DNA from: Bos javanicus
Lineage: Eukaryota; Chordata; Mammalia; Artiodactyla; Bovidae
Assembly (NCBI RefSeq): GCF_032452875.1
Contig: NW_026893681.1
Span: 186,001-250,000, forward strand
Direction of reading: 5' to 3'
Length of the DNA: 64,000 nt
Shown here: one piece after another, positions 42,540 through 58,067 of the stretch
Position numbering within the stretch: position 1 is the first letter of the stretch
How the letters are laid out: each line of letters opens with the position of its first letter
The notes under the pieces: generated by a model
Told to the model about the DNA's origin: nothing
The model's database searches: none
What the model saw: the letters and a program-made list of their open reading frames with translations, nothing else
Program-made: the position numbers and the translations under genes

Positions 42540-45500
42540 CTGATCACGTGACTGAGCACACACTGATCACGTGACTGATAATGAACTGATCACGAGGCTA
42601 TAATGCACTGATCACCTGACTGCGCATGCACTGATCATGTGGATGATCATACACTGATCACGTGGCTGATCACGCAATGATCACGTGACTGATCATGCAC
42701 TGATCACGTGGCTATCATGCACTGCTCACATGACTGAGCATGCACTGATCACGTAGCTATCATGCATTGATCACTTGGCTATCATGCACTAATCACGTGG
42801 CTGATCATGCACTGATCACGAAGCTGATCATACACTGATCACGGGACTGTGCATGCACTGGTCACGTGGCTGATCATGCACTGATCACGTGGCTGATCAT
42901 GCAATGATAACCTGGCTATCATACACTGATCACGTGACTGATCATGCACTCTTCACTGGCCTGATCATGCACTGATCCCGTGGCTGATCATGCAATGATC
43001 AGGAAGCTGATCATACACTGATCACGTGACTCTGCCTGCTGTGTGGCTGATCATGCACTGATCACGTGGCTGATCATACACTGATCACGTCGCTGATCAT
43101 GCACTGATCACGGTGCGGATCATGAACTGATCACGTGGCTGATCATACACTGATCACGTGGCTGTTCATGCACTGATCACGTGGCTGATCATACACTTAT
43201 CAAATTACTGATAATGCACTGATCACGTGCCTGATTATGCACTGATCACGAAGCTGACCATACACTGACTGTGCATGCACTGATCACGTGGCTGATAATG
43301 CACTGATCACGTGGCTGATCATGCACTGATCACCTGGCTGATCATACACTGATCACGTGGCTGATCATGCACTGATCACGTGTCTGATCATCCACTGATT
43401 TGAAGCTGATCATAGACTGATCACGTGATTCCTGCACTGATCACGGGGCTGATCATGCACATATCAAGTGGCTGATCAAGCACTGATCACGTGACTGATC
43501 ATTCACTGATCACGTGACTGATCATGCACTGATCACGTGGCTGATCATGCACTAATCACGTAGCTGATCATATACTGATCACGTGACTGTGCATGCACTG
43601 ATAACTTGGCTGATCATGCCCTGATCACGAGGCTGATCATGCACTGATCACATGGCTGATCATACACTGATCACGTGCCTGATCATGCACTAATCACGTT
43701 GCGGAACATGCACTATTCACGTGGCTGATCATACACTGATCACGTGGCTGACCATACTCTGATCACGTGGCTGATCATACACTGATCACGCGGCTGATCA
43801 TGCACTGATCACGTGTCTATCATGCACTAATCACGTGAATGCGCATGAACTGATCACTTACCTGTTCATGCAGTGATTCCGTGGCTATCATGCACTGATC
43901 ACGTGGCTGATCATGCACTGATCACATGACTGATTAAGCACTGATCGCATAGCTATAATGCACTGATCACATGACTGCGCATGCCATGATCATGTGACTG
44001 ATCATGCACTGATCACGTGGCTGATCATGCACTGATAACGTGGCTGATCATGCAGTGATCATGTGACTGATTATGCACTGATCGCGAAGCTATCATGCAC
44101 TGATCACATGACAGCTCATGCCATGATCGCGTGACTGATCATGCACTGATCACGTGGCTATCATGCACTGATCATATGGCTAATCATACATTGATCACCT
44201 AAATAATCATGCACTCATCCCGGGGCGGTCTTGCACTGATCACGTGGCTGATCAGGCACTGATAACTTAGCTATCATGCACTGATCACATGACTGCGCAA
44301 GAACTGTTCACGTGGATATCATACACTGGACACGTGACAGATCATGCACTGATCACGTGACTGATCATGCACTGATCTGGTGGCTATCATGCATTGATCA
44401 CGTGATTGGTCATCCACAGATCACGTGACTGATCATGCACTGATCACGTGACTGCACATGCACTGATCATGTAAATGTAGGCAATGATCACATGGCTATC
44501 ATGCACTGATCACGTGGCTGATCATGCACTGATCATGAGACTGAGCATGCACTGATCACGTAGCTGATCATGCATTGATCAATTGGCTATCATGCACTGA
44601 TCACGTGGCTGATCATACACTGATCACGTGGCTGATCATGCACTAATCACGTTGCTTATCATGCACTGATCAGGTGGCTATCATGCACTGATCACGTGGC
44701 TGATCATGCACTGCTCACATGGCTGATCGTACACTGATCACGTGGCTGATCATGCACTAATCACGTTCCTTATCCTGCAATGATCAGGTTGCTATCATGC
44801 ACTGATCACATGGCTGATCATACACTGATCAGGTGACTGCGCATGCACTGATCACATGACTGATCATGCACTGATCATGTGGCTGATCATGCACTGATAA
44901 GCTGGCTATCATACACTGATCAGGTGACTGATCATGCACTCTTCACGTGCCTGATCATGCACTGATCACGTGGCTGATCATGCACTGAATACGAAGCTGA
45001 TCATACACTGATCACGTGACTGTGCATGCACTGATAACTTGGCTGGTCATGCACTAATCACATTGCCGATCATGCACTGATCACGTGACTGATCATGCAC
45101 TGATCTGGTGCCTATCAGGCATTGATCCCGTGGTTGATCATACACTGATCACATGACTGATCATGCACTGATCACCTGGCTATCATGCACTGATCACGTA
45201 GCTGATCATGCACTGATCAAGTGATTGAACATGCACTGAAGACGTGACTGATCCTGCACTAATCACATGGCTATCATGCACTGATCATGTGACTGCGCAT
45301 CCACTGATCTCGAGGATGATCGTACACTGATCACGTGGCTGATCAGGAACTGATCACATGACTGACCATACAGTGATCACGTGTCTGAATATTGCTGATC
45401 ATGTTATTGATCATGTGCTGATCAGGTGTGTATCATGCACTGATCACCTGACTGCGCATGCACTGACCATGTAACTGTAGGCAATTATCACATGGCTATC

Positions 45501-47003
45501 ATGCAGTGATCACGTGGATGATCATGCACTGACCATGCACTGATCACGTAGCTATCATGCATTGATCACTTGGCTGTCATGCACTGATCACGTGGCTGAT
45601 CATACACTGATCACGTGACTGCACATGCACTGATGACATGGCTGATCATACAGTGATCACGTGGCTGATCACGCACTGATCATGTGGTTGATCATGCACT
45701 AATCACGTTGCTGATCATGCACTGATCAGGTGGCTATCATGCACTGCTTACGAGGCTGATCATGCACTGATCACATGGCAATCATGCACTGATCACGTGT
45801 CTTATCATACACTGATCCTTGACTGATCATGCACTGATCACGTGCCTGATCATTCACTGATCACCTGGCTGATCATGCACTGATCACGAAGCTGATCATA
45901 CACTGATCACGTGACTGCATGCACTGATCATTTCGATGATCATGCATTGATCAAGGGGCTGATCATGCACTGACCACGTGGCTGATCCTACAATGATCAC
46001 GTGACTGATCATGCACTGATCACGCGGCTGACCATGCACTGATCACGAAGCTGATCATACACTGATCACGTGGGTGATCATGCACTGATCACGTGTTTGA
46101 TCATGCACTGATCACGTGGCTGATCATACACTGTTCATGTGCCTGATCATGCACTAAATATGTTGCGGATCATGCACTGATCACGTAGCTGATCATACAC
46201 TGATCACCTGGCTGATCATACTCTGATCACCTGGCTGATCAGACACTGATCACGTGGCTGATCATACTCTGAACACGAAGCTGATCATACACTGATCACG
46301 TGACTGCATGCACTGATCAATTGACTGCCCATGCACTGATCACGTGGATGATCATGCGCTGATCATGTGACTGATCATGCACTAAAAAAATGGCTGATCA
46401 AGCCCTGATCACATGACTGATCATGCACTGTTCATGAAGCTGATCATACAATGATCACGTGACTGTGCATGCACTGATCACTTGGCTGATCATGCACAGA
46501 TCACATGGCTATCATGCACTGATCACTTGATTGTGCATGCAATAATCACGTGGATGATCATGCATTTATCACGTGGCTGATCATGCACTAATCACAAGGG
46601 TGATCATGAACTGATCACGTGACTTAGCATGCTGTGATCTCGTGTCTGAATGGTGCTGATCATGTGACTAATCAAGAACTGATCACGTGGCTATCATGCA
46701 CTGATCACGTGGCTGATCATACACTGATCACGTGGCTATCATGCACTGATCACTTGATTGTGCATGCAATAATCACGTGGATGATCATGCATGTATCACC
46801 TGGCTGATCATGCACTAATCACAAGGGTGATCATGAACTGATCACGTGACTTAGCATGCTGTGATCTCGGGTCTGAGTGGTGCTAATCATGTGACTAATC
46901 AAGAACTTATCACGTGGCTCTCATGCACTGATGATGTGCCTCAGGAGGCAATAACCAAAGAGCTGAGCAGGCACGAATCACGCAATCAGCAGGCAATAAT
47001 CAT
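42364..47003 (+). repeat. HOR unit U10 (B-derived, 4640 bp)
   Basis: This is a B unit with loss of about one monomer near 46070 (the GACTGTGCATGCACTGATAA step is missing) and a few single-base gains. It shares GATCGCATAGC (about 43945) with U2 and U4. No gene is visible. Confidence 0.92.
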
Positions 47004-47179
47004 GGACCTCAGCTGTGATGAATCATGCTGCTCAGCTGGCAATCATCAAGCAGCTGAATAGGCAGGAATCAGACGGCTCAGCTGGCCATTGTCAAGCAGA
47101 TGAGCAGGCAGGAATCATGCAGCTCAGCTGGCAATTGTCAAGCAGCGGAGCAGACAGGAAAAACGGAGCTCAGTAGGCC
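46932..47179 (+). repeat. HOR core 10
   Basis: Same 248-bp core with the T allele. The adjacent upstream monomer has CTTATCACG for CTGATCACG (about 46907), outside the core. Confidence 0.95.
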
Positions 47180-50100
47180 CTGATCACGTGACTGAGCACA
47201 CACTGATCACGTGACTGATAATGAACTGATCACGAGGCTATAATGCACTGATCACCTGACTGCGCATGCACTGATCATGTGGATGATCATACACTGATCA
47301 CGTGGCTGATCACGCAATGATCACGTGACTGATCATGCACTGATCACGTGGCTATCATGCACTGCTCACATGACTGAGCATGCACTGATCACGTAGCTAT
47401 CATGCATTGATCACTTGGCTATCATGCACTAATCACGTGGCTGATCATGCACTGATCACGAAGCTGATCATACACTGATCACGGGACTGTGCATGCACTG
47501 GTCACGTGGCTGATCATGCACTGATCACGTGGCTGATCATGCAATGATAACCTGGCTATCATACACTGATCACGTGACTGATCATGCACTCTTCACTGGC
47601 CTGATCATGCACTGATCCCGTGGCTGATCATGCAATGATCAGGAAGCTGATCATACACTGATCACGTGACTCTGCCTGCTGTGTGGCTGATCATGCACTG
47701 ATCACGTGGCTGATCATACACTGATCACGTCGCTGATCATGCACTGATCACGGTGCGGATCATGAACTGATCACGTGGCTGATCATACACTGATCACGTG
47801 GCTGTTCATGCACTGATCACGTGGCTGATCATACACTTATCAAATTACTGATAATGCACTGATCACGTGCCTGATTATGCACTGATCACGAAGCTGACCA
47901 TACACTGACTGTGCATGCACTCATCACGTGGCTGATAATGCACTGATCACGTGGCTGATCATGCACTGATCACCTGGCTGATCATACACTGATCACGTGG
48001 CTGATCATGCACTGATCACGTGTCTGATCATCCACTGATTTGAAGCTGATCATAGACTGATCACGTGATTCCTGCACTGATCACGGGGCTGATCATGCAC
48101 ATATCAAGTGGCTGATCAAGCACTGATCACGTGACTGATCATTCACTGATCACGTGACTGATCATGCACTGATCACGTGGCTGATCATGCACTAATCACG
48201 TAGCTGATCATATACTGATCACGTGACTGTGCATGCACTGATAACTTGGCTGATCATGCCCTGATCACGAGGCTGATCATGCACTGATCACATGGCTGAT
48301 CATACACTGATCACGTGCCTGATCATGCACTAATCACGTTGCGGAACATGCACTATTCACGTGGCTGATCATACACTGATCACGTGGCTGACCATACTCT
48401 GATCACGTGGCTGATCATACACTGATCACGCGGCTGATCATGCACTGATCACGTGTCTATCATGCACTAATCACGTGAATGCGCATGAACTGATCACTTA
48501 CCTGTTCATGCAGTGATTCCGTGGCTATCATGCACTGATCACGTGGCTGATCATGCACTGATCACATGACTGATTAAGCACTGATCGCGTAGCTATAATG
48601 CACTGATCACATGACTGCGCATGCCATGATCATGTGACTGATCATGCACTGATCACGTGGCTATCATGCACTGATAACGTGGCTGATCATGCAGTGATCA
48701 TGTGACTGATTATGCACTGATCGCGAAGCTATCATGCACTGATCACATGACAGCTCATGCCATGATCGCGTGACTGATCATGCACTGATCACGTGGCTGA
48801 TCATGCACTGATCATATGGCTAATCATACATTGATCACCTAAATAATCATGCACTCATCCCGGGGCGGTCTTGCACTGATCACGTGGCTGATCAGGCACT
48901 GATAACTTAGCTATCATGCACTGATCACATGACTGCGCAAGAACTGTTCACGTGGATATCATACACTGGACACGTGACAGATCATGCACTGATCACGTGA
49001 CTGATCATGCACTGATCTGGTGGCTATCATGCATTGATCACGTGATTGGTCATACACAGATCACGTGACTGATCATGCACTGATCACGTGACTGCACATG
49101 CACTGATCATGTAAATGTAGGCAATGATCACATGGCTATCATGCACTGATCACGTGGCTGATCATGCACTGATCATGAGACTGAGCATGCACTGATCACG
49201 TAGCTATCATGCATTGATCAATTGGCTATCATGCACTGATCACGTGGCTGATCATACACTGCTCACATGGCTGATCGTACACTGATCACGTGGCTGATCA
49301 TGCACTAATCACGTTCCTTATCCTGCAATGATCACGTTGCTATCATGCACTGATCACATGGCTGATCATACACTGATCACGTGACTGCACATGCACTGAT
49401 CATGTAAATGTAGGCACTGATCACATGGCTATCATGCACTGATCACGTGGCTGATCATGCCCTGATCACGAGACTGAGCATGCACTGATCACGTAGCTAT
49501 CATGCATTGATCAATTGGCTATCATGCACTGATCACGTGGCTGATCATACACTGATCACGTGGCTGATCATGCACTAATCACGTTGCTTATCATGCACTG
49601 ATCAGGTGGCTATCATGCACTGATCACGTGGCTGATCATGCACTGCTCACATGGCTGATCGTACACTGATCACGTGGCTGATCATGCACTAATCACGTTC
49701 CTTATCCTGCAATGATCAGGTTGCTATCATGCACTGATCACATGGCTGATCATACACTGATCACGTGACTGCGCATGCACTGATCACATGACTGATCATG
49801 CACTGATCATGTGGCTGATCATGCACTGATAAGCTGGCTATCATACACTGATCAGGTGACTGATCATGCACTCTTCACGTGCCTGATCATGCACTGATCA
49901 CGTGGCTGATCATGCACTGAATACGAAGCTGATCATACACTGATCACGTGACTGTGCATGCACTGATAACTTGGCTGGTCATGCACTAATCACATTGCCG
50001 ATCATGCACTGATCACGGGACTGATCATGCACTGATCTGGTGCCTATCAGGCATTGATCCCGTGGTTGATCATACACTGATCACATGACTGATCATGCAC

Positions 50101-51958
50101 TGATCACCTGGCTATCATGCACTGATCACGTAGCTGATCATGCACTGATCAAGTGATTGAACATGCACTGAAGACGTGACTGATCCTGCACTAATCACAT
50201 GGCTATCATGCACTGATCATGTGACTGCGCATCCACTGATCTCGAGGATGATCGTACACTGATCACGTGGCTGATCAGGAACTGATCACATGACTGACCA
50301 TACAGTGATCACGTGTCTGAATATTGCTGATCATGTTATTGATCATGTGCTGATCAGGTGTGTATCATGCACTGATCACCTGACTGCGCATGCACTGACC
50401 ATGTAACTGTAGGCAATTATCACATGGCTATCATGCAGTGATCACGTGGATGATCATGCACTGACCATGCACTGATCACGTAGCTATCATGCATTGATCA
50501 CTTGGCTGTCATGCACTGATCACGTGGCTGATCATACACTGATCACGTGACTGCACATGCACTGATGACATGGCTGATCATACAGTGATCACGTGGCTGA
50601 TCATGCACTGATCATGTGGTTGATCATGCACTAATCACGTTGCTGATCATGCACTGATCAGGTGGCTATCATGCACTGCTTACGAGGCTGATCATGCACT
50701 GATCACATGGCAATCATGCACTGATCACGTGTCTTATCATACACTGATCCTTGACTGATCATGCACTGATCACGTGCCTGATCATTCACTGATCACCTGG
50801 CTGATCATGCACTGATCACGAAGCTGATCATACACTGATCACGTGACTGCATGCACTGATCATTTCGATGATCATGCATTGATCAAGGGGCTGATCATGC
50901 ACTGACCACGTGGCTGATCCTACAATGATCACGTGACTGATCATGCACTGATCACGCGGCTGACCATGCACTGATCACGAAGCTGATCATACACTGATCA
51001 CGTGACTGTGCATGCACTGATAACGTGGGTGATCATGCACTGATCACGTGTTTGATCATGCACTGATCACGTGGCTGATCATACACTGTTCATGTGCCTG
51101 ATCATGCACTAAATATGTTGCGGATCATGCACTGATCACGTAGCTGATCATACACTGATCACCTGGCTGATCATACTCTGATCACCTGGCTGATCAGACA
51201 CTGATCACGTGGCTGATCATACTCTGAACACGAAGCTGATCATACACTGATCACGTGACTGCATGCACTGATCAATTGACTGCCCATGCACTGATCACGT
51301 GGATGATCATGCGCTGATCATGTGACTGATCATGCACTAAAAAAATGGCTGATCAAGCCCTGATCACATGACTGATCATGCACTGTTCACGAAGCTGATC
51401 ATACAATGATCACGTGACTGTGCATGCACTGATCACTTGGCTGATCATGCACAGATCACATGGCTATCATGCACTGATCACTTGATTGTGCATGCAATAA
51501 TCACGTGGATGATCATGCATTTATCACGTGGCTGAGCATGCACTAATCACAAGGGTGATCATGAACTGATCACGTGACTTAGCATGCTGTGATCTCGTGT
51601 CTGAATGGTGCTGATCATGTGACTAATCAAGAACTGATCACGTGGCTATCATGCACTGATCACGTGGCTGATCATACACTGATCACGTGGCTATCATGCA
51701 CTGATCACTTGATTGTGCATGCAATAATCACGTGGATGATCATGCATGTATCACCTGGCTGATCATGCACTAATCACAAGGGTGATCATGAACTGATCAC
51801 GTGACTTAGCATGCTGTGATCTCGGGTCTGAGTGGTGCTAATCATGTGACTAATCAAGAACTGATCACGTGGCTCTCATGCACTGATGATGTGCCTCAGG
51901 AGGCAATAACCAAAGAGCTGAGCAGGCACGAATCACGCAATCAGCAGGCAATAATCAT
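47004..51958 (+). repeat. HOR unit U11 (B-derived, 4955 bp)
   Basis: This B unit is lengthened by a 293-bp duplication: ACTGCACATGC occurs at 49091 and again at 49384. The first copy lacks 91 bp where ATCATACACTGCTCAC joins (about 49258). The same breakpoints occur in U5. No gene is visible. Confidence 0.92.
49091..49677 (+). repeat. 293-bp duplication with internal 91-bp loss in U11
   Basis: Two copies start at 49091 and 49384. In the second copy the distance from ATTGGCTATC to ACTGCTCAC is 128 bp, in the first 37 bp, so the first copy lost 91 bp. The second copy has GCCCTGATCACGAGACTGAG, a variant also present in both copies of the U5 duplication. Confidence 0.88.
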
Positions 51959-52134
51959 GGACCTCAGCTGTGATGAATCATGCTGCTCAGCTGGCAATCA
52001 TCAAGCAGCTGAATAGGCAGGAATCAGACGGCTCAGCTGGCCATTGTCAAGCAGATGAGCAGGCAGGAATCATGCAGCTCAGCTGGCAATTGTCAAGCAG
52101 CGGAGCAGACAGGAAAAACGGAGCTCAGTAGGCC
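51887..52134 (+). repeat. HOR core 11
   Basis: Same 248-bp core with the T allele. No other difference is seen. Confidence 0.95.
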
Positions 52135-55100
52135 CTGATCACGTGACTGAGCACACACTGATCACGTGACTGATAATGAACTGATCACGAGGCTATAATG
52201 CACTGATCACCTGACTGCGCATGCACTGATCATGTGGATGATCATACACTGATCACGTGGCTGATCACGCAATGATCACGTGACTGATCATGCACTGATC
52301 ACGTGGCTATCATGCACTGCTCACATGACTGAGCATGCACTGATCACGTAGCTATCATGCATTGATCACTTGGCTATCATGCACTAATCACGTGGCTGAT
52401 CATGCACTGATCACGAAGCTGATCATACACTGATCACGGGACTGTGCATGCACTGATCACGTGGCTGATCATGCACTGATCACGTGGCTGATCATGCAAT
52501 GATAACCTGGCTATCATACACTGATCACGTGACTGATCATGCACTCTTCACTGGCCTGATCATGCACTGATCCCGTGGCTGATCATGCAATGATCAGGAA
52601 GCTGATCATACACTGATCACGTGACTCTGCCTGCTGTGTGGCTGATCATGCACTGATCACGTGGCTGATCATACACTGATCACGTCGCTGATCATGCACT
52701 GATCACGGTGCGGATCATGCACTGATCACGTGGCTGATCATACACTGATCACGTGGCTGTTCATGCACTGATCACGTGGCTGATCATACACTTATCAAAT
52801 TACTGATAATGCACTGATCACGTGCCTGATTATGCACTGATCACGAAGCTGACCATACACTGACTGTGCATGCACTCATCACGTGGCTGATAATGCACTG
52901 ATCACGTGGCTGATCATGCACTGATCACCTGGCTGATCATACACTGATCACGTGGCTGATCATGCACTGATCACGTGTCTGATCATCCACTGATTTGAAG
53001 CTGATCATAGACTGATCACGTGATTCCTGCACTGATCACGGGGCTGATCATGCACATATCACGTGGCTGATCAAGCACTGATCACGTGACTGATCATTCA
53101 CTGATCACGTGACTGATCATGCACTGATCACGTGGCTGATCATGCACTAATCACGTAGCTGATCATATACTGATCACGTGACTGTGCATGCACTGATAAC
53201 TTGGCTGATCATGCCCTGATCACGAGGCTGATCATGCACTGATCACATGGCTGATCATACACTGATCACGTGCCTGATCATGCACTAATCACGTTGCGGA
53301 ACATGCACTATTCACGTGGCTGATCATACACTGATCACGTGGCTGACCATACTCTGATCACGTGGCTGATCATACACTGATCACGCGGCTGATCATGCAC
53401 TGATCACGTGTCTATCATGCACTAATCACGTGACTGCGCATGAACTGATCACTTACCTGTTCATGCAGTGATTCCGTGGCTATCATGCACTGATAACGTG
53501 GCTGATCATGCAGTGATCACGTGACTGATTATGCACTGATCGCGAAGCTATCATGCACTGATCACATGACAGCTCATGCCATGATCGCGTGACTGATCAT
53601 GCACTGATCACGTGGCTATCATGCACTGATCATATGGCTAATCATACATTGATCACCTAAATAATCATGCACTCATCCCGGGGCGGTCTTGCACTGATCA
53701 CGTGCCTGATCAGGCACTGATAACTTAGCTATCATGCACTGATCACATGACTGCGCAAGAACTGTTCACGTGGATATCATACACTGGACACGTGACAGAT
53801 CATGCACTGATCACGTGACTGATCATGCACTGATCTGGTGGCTATCATGCATTGATCACGTGATTGGTCATACACAGATCACGTGACTGATCATGCACTG
53901 ATCACGTGACTGCACATGCACTGATCATGTAAATGTAGGCAATGATCACATGGCTATCATGCACTGATCACGTGGCTGATCATGCACTGATCATGAGACT
54001 GAGCATGCACTGATCACGTAGCTGATCATGCATTGATCAATTGGCTATCATGCACTGATCACGTGGCTGATCATACACTGATCACGTGGCTGATCATGCA
54101 CTAATCACGTTGCTTATCATGCACTGATCAGGTGGCTATCATGCACTGATCACGTGGCTGATCATGCACTGCTCACATGGCTGATCGTACACTGATCACG
54201 TGGCTGATCATGCACTAATCACGTTCCTTATCCTGCAATGATCAGGTTGCTATCATGCACTGATCACATGGCTGATCATACACTGATCAGGTGACTGCGC
54301 ATGCACTGATCACATGACTGATCATGCACTGATCATGTGGCTGATCATGCACTGATAAGCTGGCTATCATACACTGATCAGGTGACTGATCATGCACTCT
54401 TCACGTGCCTGATCATGCACTGATCACGTGGCTGATCATGCACTGAATACGAAGCTGATCATACACTGATCACGTGACTGTGCATGCACTGATAACTTGG
54501 CTGGTCATGCACTAATCACATTGCCGATCATGCACTGATCACGTGACTGATCATGCACTGATCTGGTGCCTATCAGGCATTGATCCCGTGGTTGATCATA
54601 CACTGATCACATGACTGATCATGCACTGATCACCTGGCTATCATGCACTGATCACGTAGCTGATCATGCACTGATCAAGTGATTGAACATGCACTGAAGA
54701 CGTGACTGATCCTGCACTAATCACGTGGCTATCATGCACTGATCACGTGACTGCGCATCCACTGATCTCGAGGATGATCGTACACTGATCACGTGGCTGA
54801 TCAGGAACTGATCACATGACTGACCATACAGTGATCACGTGTCTGAATATTGCTGATCATGTTATTGATCATGTGCTGATCAGGTGTGTATCATGCACTG
54901 ATCACCTGACTGCGCATGCACTGACCATGTAACTGTAGGCAATTATCACATGGCTATCATGCAGTGATCACGTGGATGATCATGCACTGACCATGCACTG
55001 ATCACGTAGCTATCATGCATTGATCACTTGGCTGTCATGCACTGATCACGTGGCTGATCATACACTGATCACGTGACTGCACATGCACTGATGACATGGC

Positions 55101-56483
55101 TGATCATACAGTGATCACGTGGCTGATCATGCACTGATCACGTGGTTGATCATGCACTAATCACGTTGCTGATCATGCACTGATCAGGTGGCTATCATGC
55201 ACTGCTTACGAGGCTGATCATGCACTGATCACATGGCAATCATGCACTGATCACGTGTCTTATCATACACTGATCCTTGACTGATCATGCACTGATCACG
55301 TGCCTGATCATTCACTGATCACCTGGCTGATCATGCACTGATCACGAAGCTGATCATACACTGATCACGTGACTGCATGCACTGATCATGTCGATGATCA
55401 TGCACTGATCAAGGGGCTGATCATGCACTGACCACGTGGCTGATCCTACAATGATCACGTGACTGATCATGCACTGATCACCCGGCTGACCATGCACTGA
55501 TCACGAAGCTGATCATACACTGATCACGTGACTGTGCATGCACTGATAACGTGGGTGATCATGCACTGATCACGTGTTTGATCATGCACTGATCACGTGG
55601 CTGATCATACACTGTTCATGTGCCTGATCATGCACTAAATATGTTGCGGATCATGCACTGATCACGTAGCTGATCATACACTGATCACCTGGCTGATCAT
55701 ACTCTGATCACCTGGCTGATCAGACACTGATCACGTGGCTGATCATACTCTGAACACGAAGCTGATCATACACTGATCACGTGACTGCATGCACTGATCA
55801 ATTGACTGCCCATGCACTGATCACGTGGATGATCATGCGCTGATCATGTGACTGATCATGCACTAAAAAATGGCTGATCAAGCCCTGATCACATGACTGA
55901 TCATGCACTGTTCACGAAGCTGATCATACAATGATCACGTGACTGTGCATGCACTGATCACTTGGCTGATCATGCACAGATCACATGGCTATCATGCACT
56001 GATCACTTGACTGTGCATGCAATAATCACGTGGATGATCATGCATTTATCACGTGGCTGATCATGCACTAATCACAAGGGTGATCATGCACTGATCACGT
56101 GACTTAGCATGCTGTGATCTCGTGTCTGAATGGTGCTGATCATGTGACTAATCAAGAACTGATCACGTGGCTATCATGCACTGATCACGTGGCTGATCAT
56201 ACACTGATCACGTGGCTATCATGCACTGATCACTTGATTGTGCATGCAATAATCACGTGGCTGATCATGCATGTATCACCTGGCTGATCATGCACTAATC
56301 ACAAGGGTGATCATGAACTGATCACGTGACTTAGCATGCTGTGATCTCGGGTCTGAGTGGTGCTTATCATGTGACTAATCAAGAACTGATCACGTGGCTC
56401 TCATGCACTGATGATGTGCCTCAGGAGGCAATAACCAAAGAGCTGAGCAGGCACGAATCACGCAATCAGCAGGCAATAATCAT
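51959..56483 (+). repeat. HOR unit U12 (B-derived, 4525 bp)
   Basis: This is the B length minus exactly 136 bp. The deletion junction at GCACTGATAACG (53487) is the same as in U6, and U12 shares U6's CACGTGCCTGATCAGG variant (about 53699). No gene is visible. Confidence 0.92.
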
Positions 56484-56659
56484 GGACCTCAGCTGTGATG
56501 AATCATGCTGCTCAGCTGGCAATCATCAAGCAGCTGAATAGGCAGGAATCAGACGGCTCAGCTGGCCATTGTCAAGCAGATGAGCAGGCAGGAATCACGC
56601 AGCTCAGCTGGCAATTGTCAAGCAGCGGAGCAGACAGGAAAAACGGAGCTCAGTAGGCC
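56412..56659 (+). repeat. HOR core 12
   Basis: Same 248-bp core with the C allele. It starts the 1.6-kb unit U13, so it lies only 1584 bp from the next core. Confidence 0.95.
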
Positions 56660-58067
56660 CTGATCACGTGACTGAGCACACACTGATCACGTGACTGATA
56701 ATGCACTGATCACGAGGCTATAATGCACTGATCACCTGACTGCGCATGCACTGATCATGTGGATGATCATACACTGATCACGTGGCTGATCACGCAATGA
56801 TCACGTGACTGATCATGCACTGATCACGTGGCTATCATGCACTGCTCACATGACTGAGCATGCACTGATCACGTAGCTATCATGCATTGATCACTTGGCT
56901 GATCATGCACTAATCACGTGGCTGATCATGCACTGATCACGAAGCTGATCATACACTGATCACGGGACTGTGCATGCACTGGTCACGTGGCTGATCATGC
57001 ACTGATCACGTGGCTGATCATGCAATGATAACCTGGCTGATCATACACTGATCACGTGACTGATCATGCACTCTTCACTGGCCTGATCATGCACTGATCC
57101 CGTGGCTGATCATGCAATGATCAGGAAGCTGATCATACACTGATCACGTGACTCTGCCTGCTGTGTGGCTGATCATGCACTGATCACGTGGCTGATCATA
57201 CACTGATCACGTGGCTGATCATGCACTGATCACGTGGCGGATCATGCACTGATCACGTTGCTGATCATGCACTGATCACGTGGCTGATCATGCACTGATC
57301 ACGTGGCTGATCATACACTGACTGAGCATGCACTGATCACGTGGCTGATCATGCACTGATCACGTGACTGCATGCACTGATCACTTGACTGCCCATGCAC
57401 TGATCACGTGGCTGATCATGCGCTGATCATGTGACTGATCATGCACTAAAAAATGGCTGATCAAGCCCTGATCACGTGGCTGATCATGCACTGTTCACGT
57501 AGCTGATCATACACTGATCACGTGACTGTGCATGCACTGATCACTTGGCTGATCATGCACAGATCACGTGGCTATCATGCACTGATCACTTGATTGTGCA
57601 TGCAATGATCACGTGGCTGATCATGCACTGATCACGTGGCTGATCATGCACTGATCACGAAGCTGATCATGCACTGATCACGTGACTTAGCATGCTGTGA
57701 TCTCGTGTCTGAATGGTGCTGATCATGTGACTAATCAAGAACTGATCACGTGGCTATCATGCACTGATCACGTGGCTGATCATGCACTGATCACGTGGCT
57801 GATCATGCACTGATCACTTGATTGTGCATGCACTAATCACGTGGCTGATCATGCATGTATCACGTGGCTGATCATGCACTAATCACGTGGGTGATCATAC
57901 ACTGATCACGTGACTTAGCATGCTGTGATGTCGGGTCTGAGTGGTGCTAATCATGTGACTAATCAAGCACTGATCACGTGGCTCTCATGCACTGATGATG
58001 TGCCTCAGGAGGCAATAACCAAAGAGCTGAGCAGGCACGAATCACGCAATCAGCAGGCAATAATCAT
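56484..58067 (+). repeat. HOR unit U13 (truncated, 1584 bp)
   Basis: This short unit keeps the first ~830 bp, then passes through consensus-like monomers and joins the 3' end at CACGTGACTGCATGCACTG (about 57363), skipping roughly 3 kb. The junction context matches U7. The monomers between 57,180 and 57,990 are close to consensus. CCCGGGGCGG and AATATTGC landmarks are absent. No gene is visible. Confidence 0.92.
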
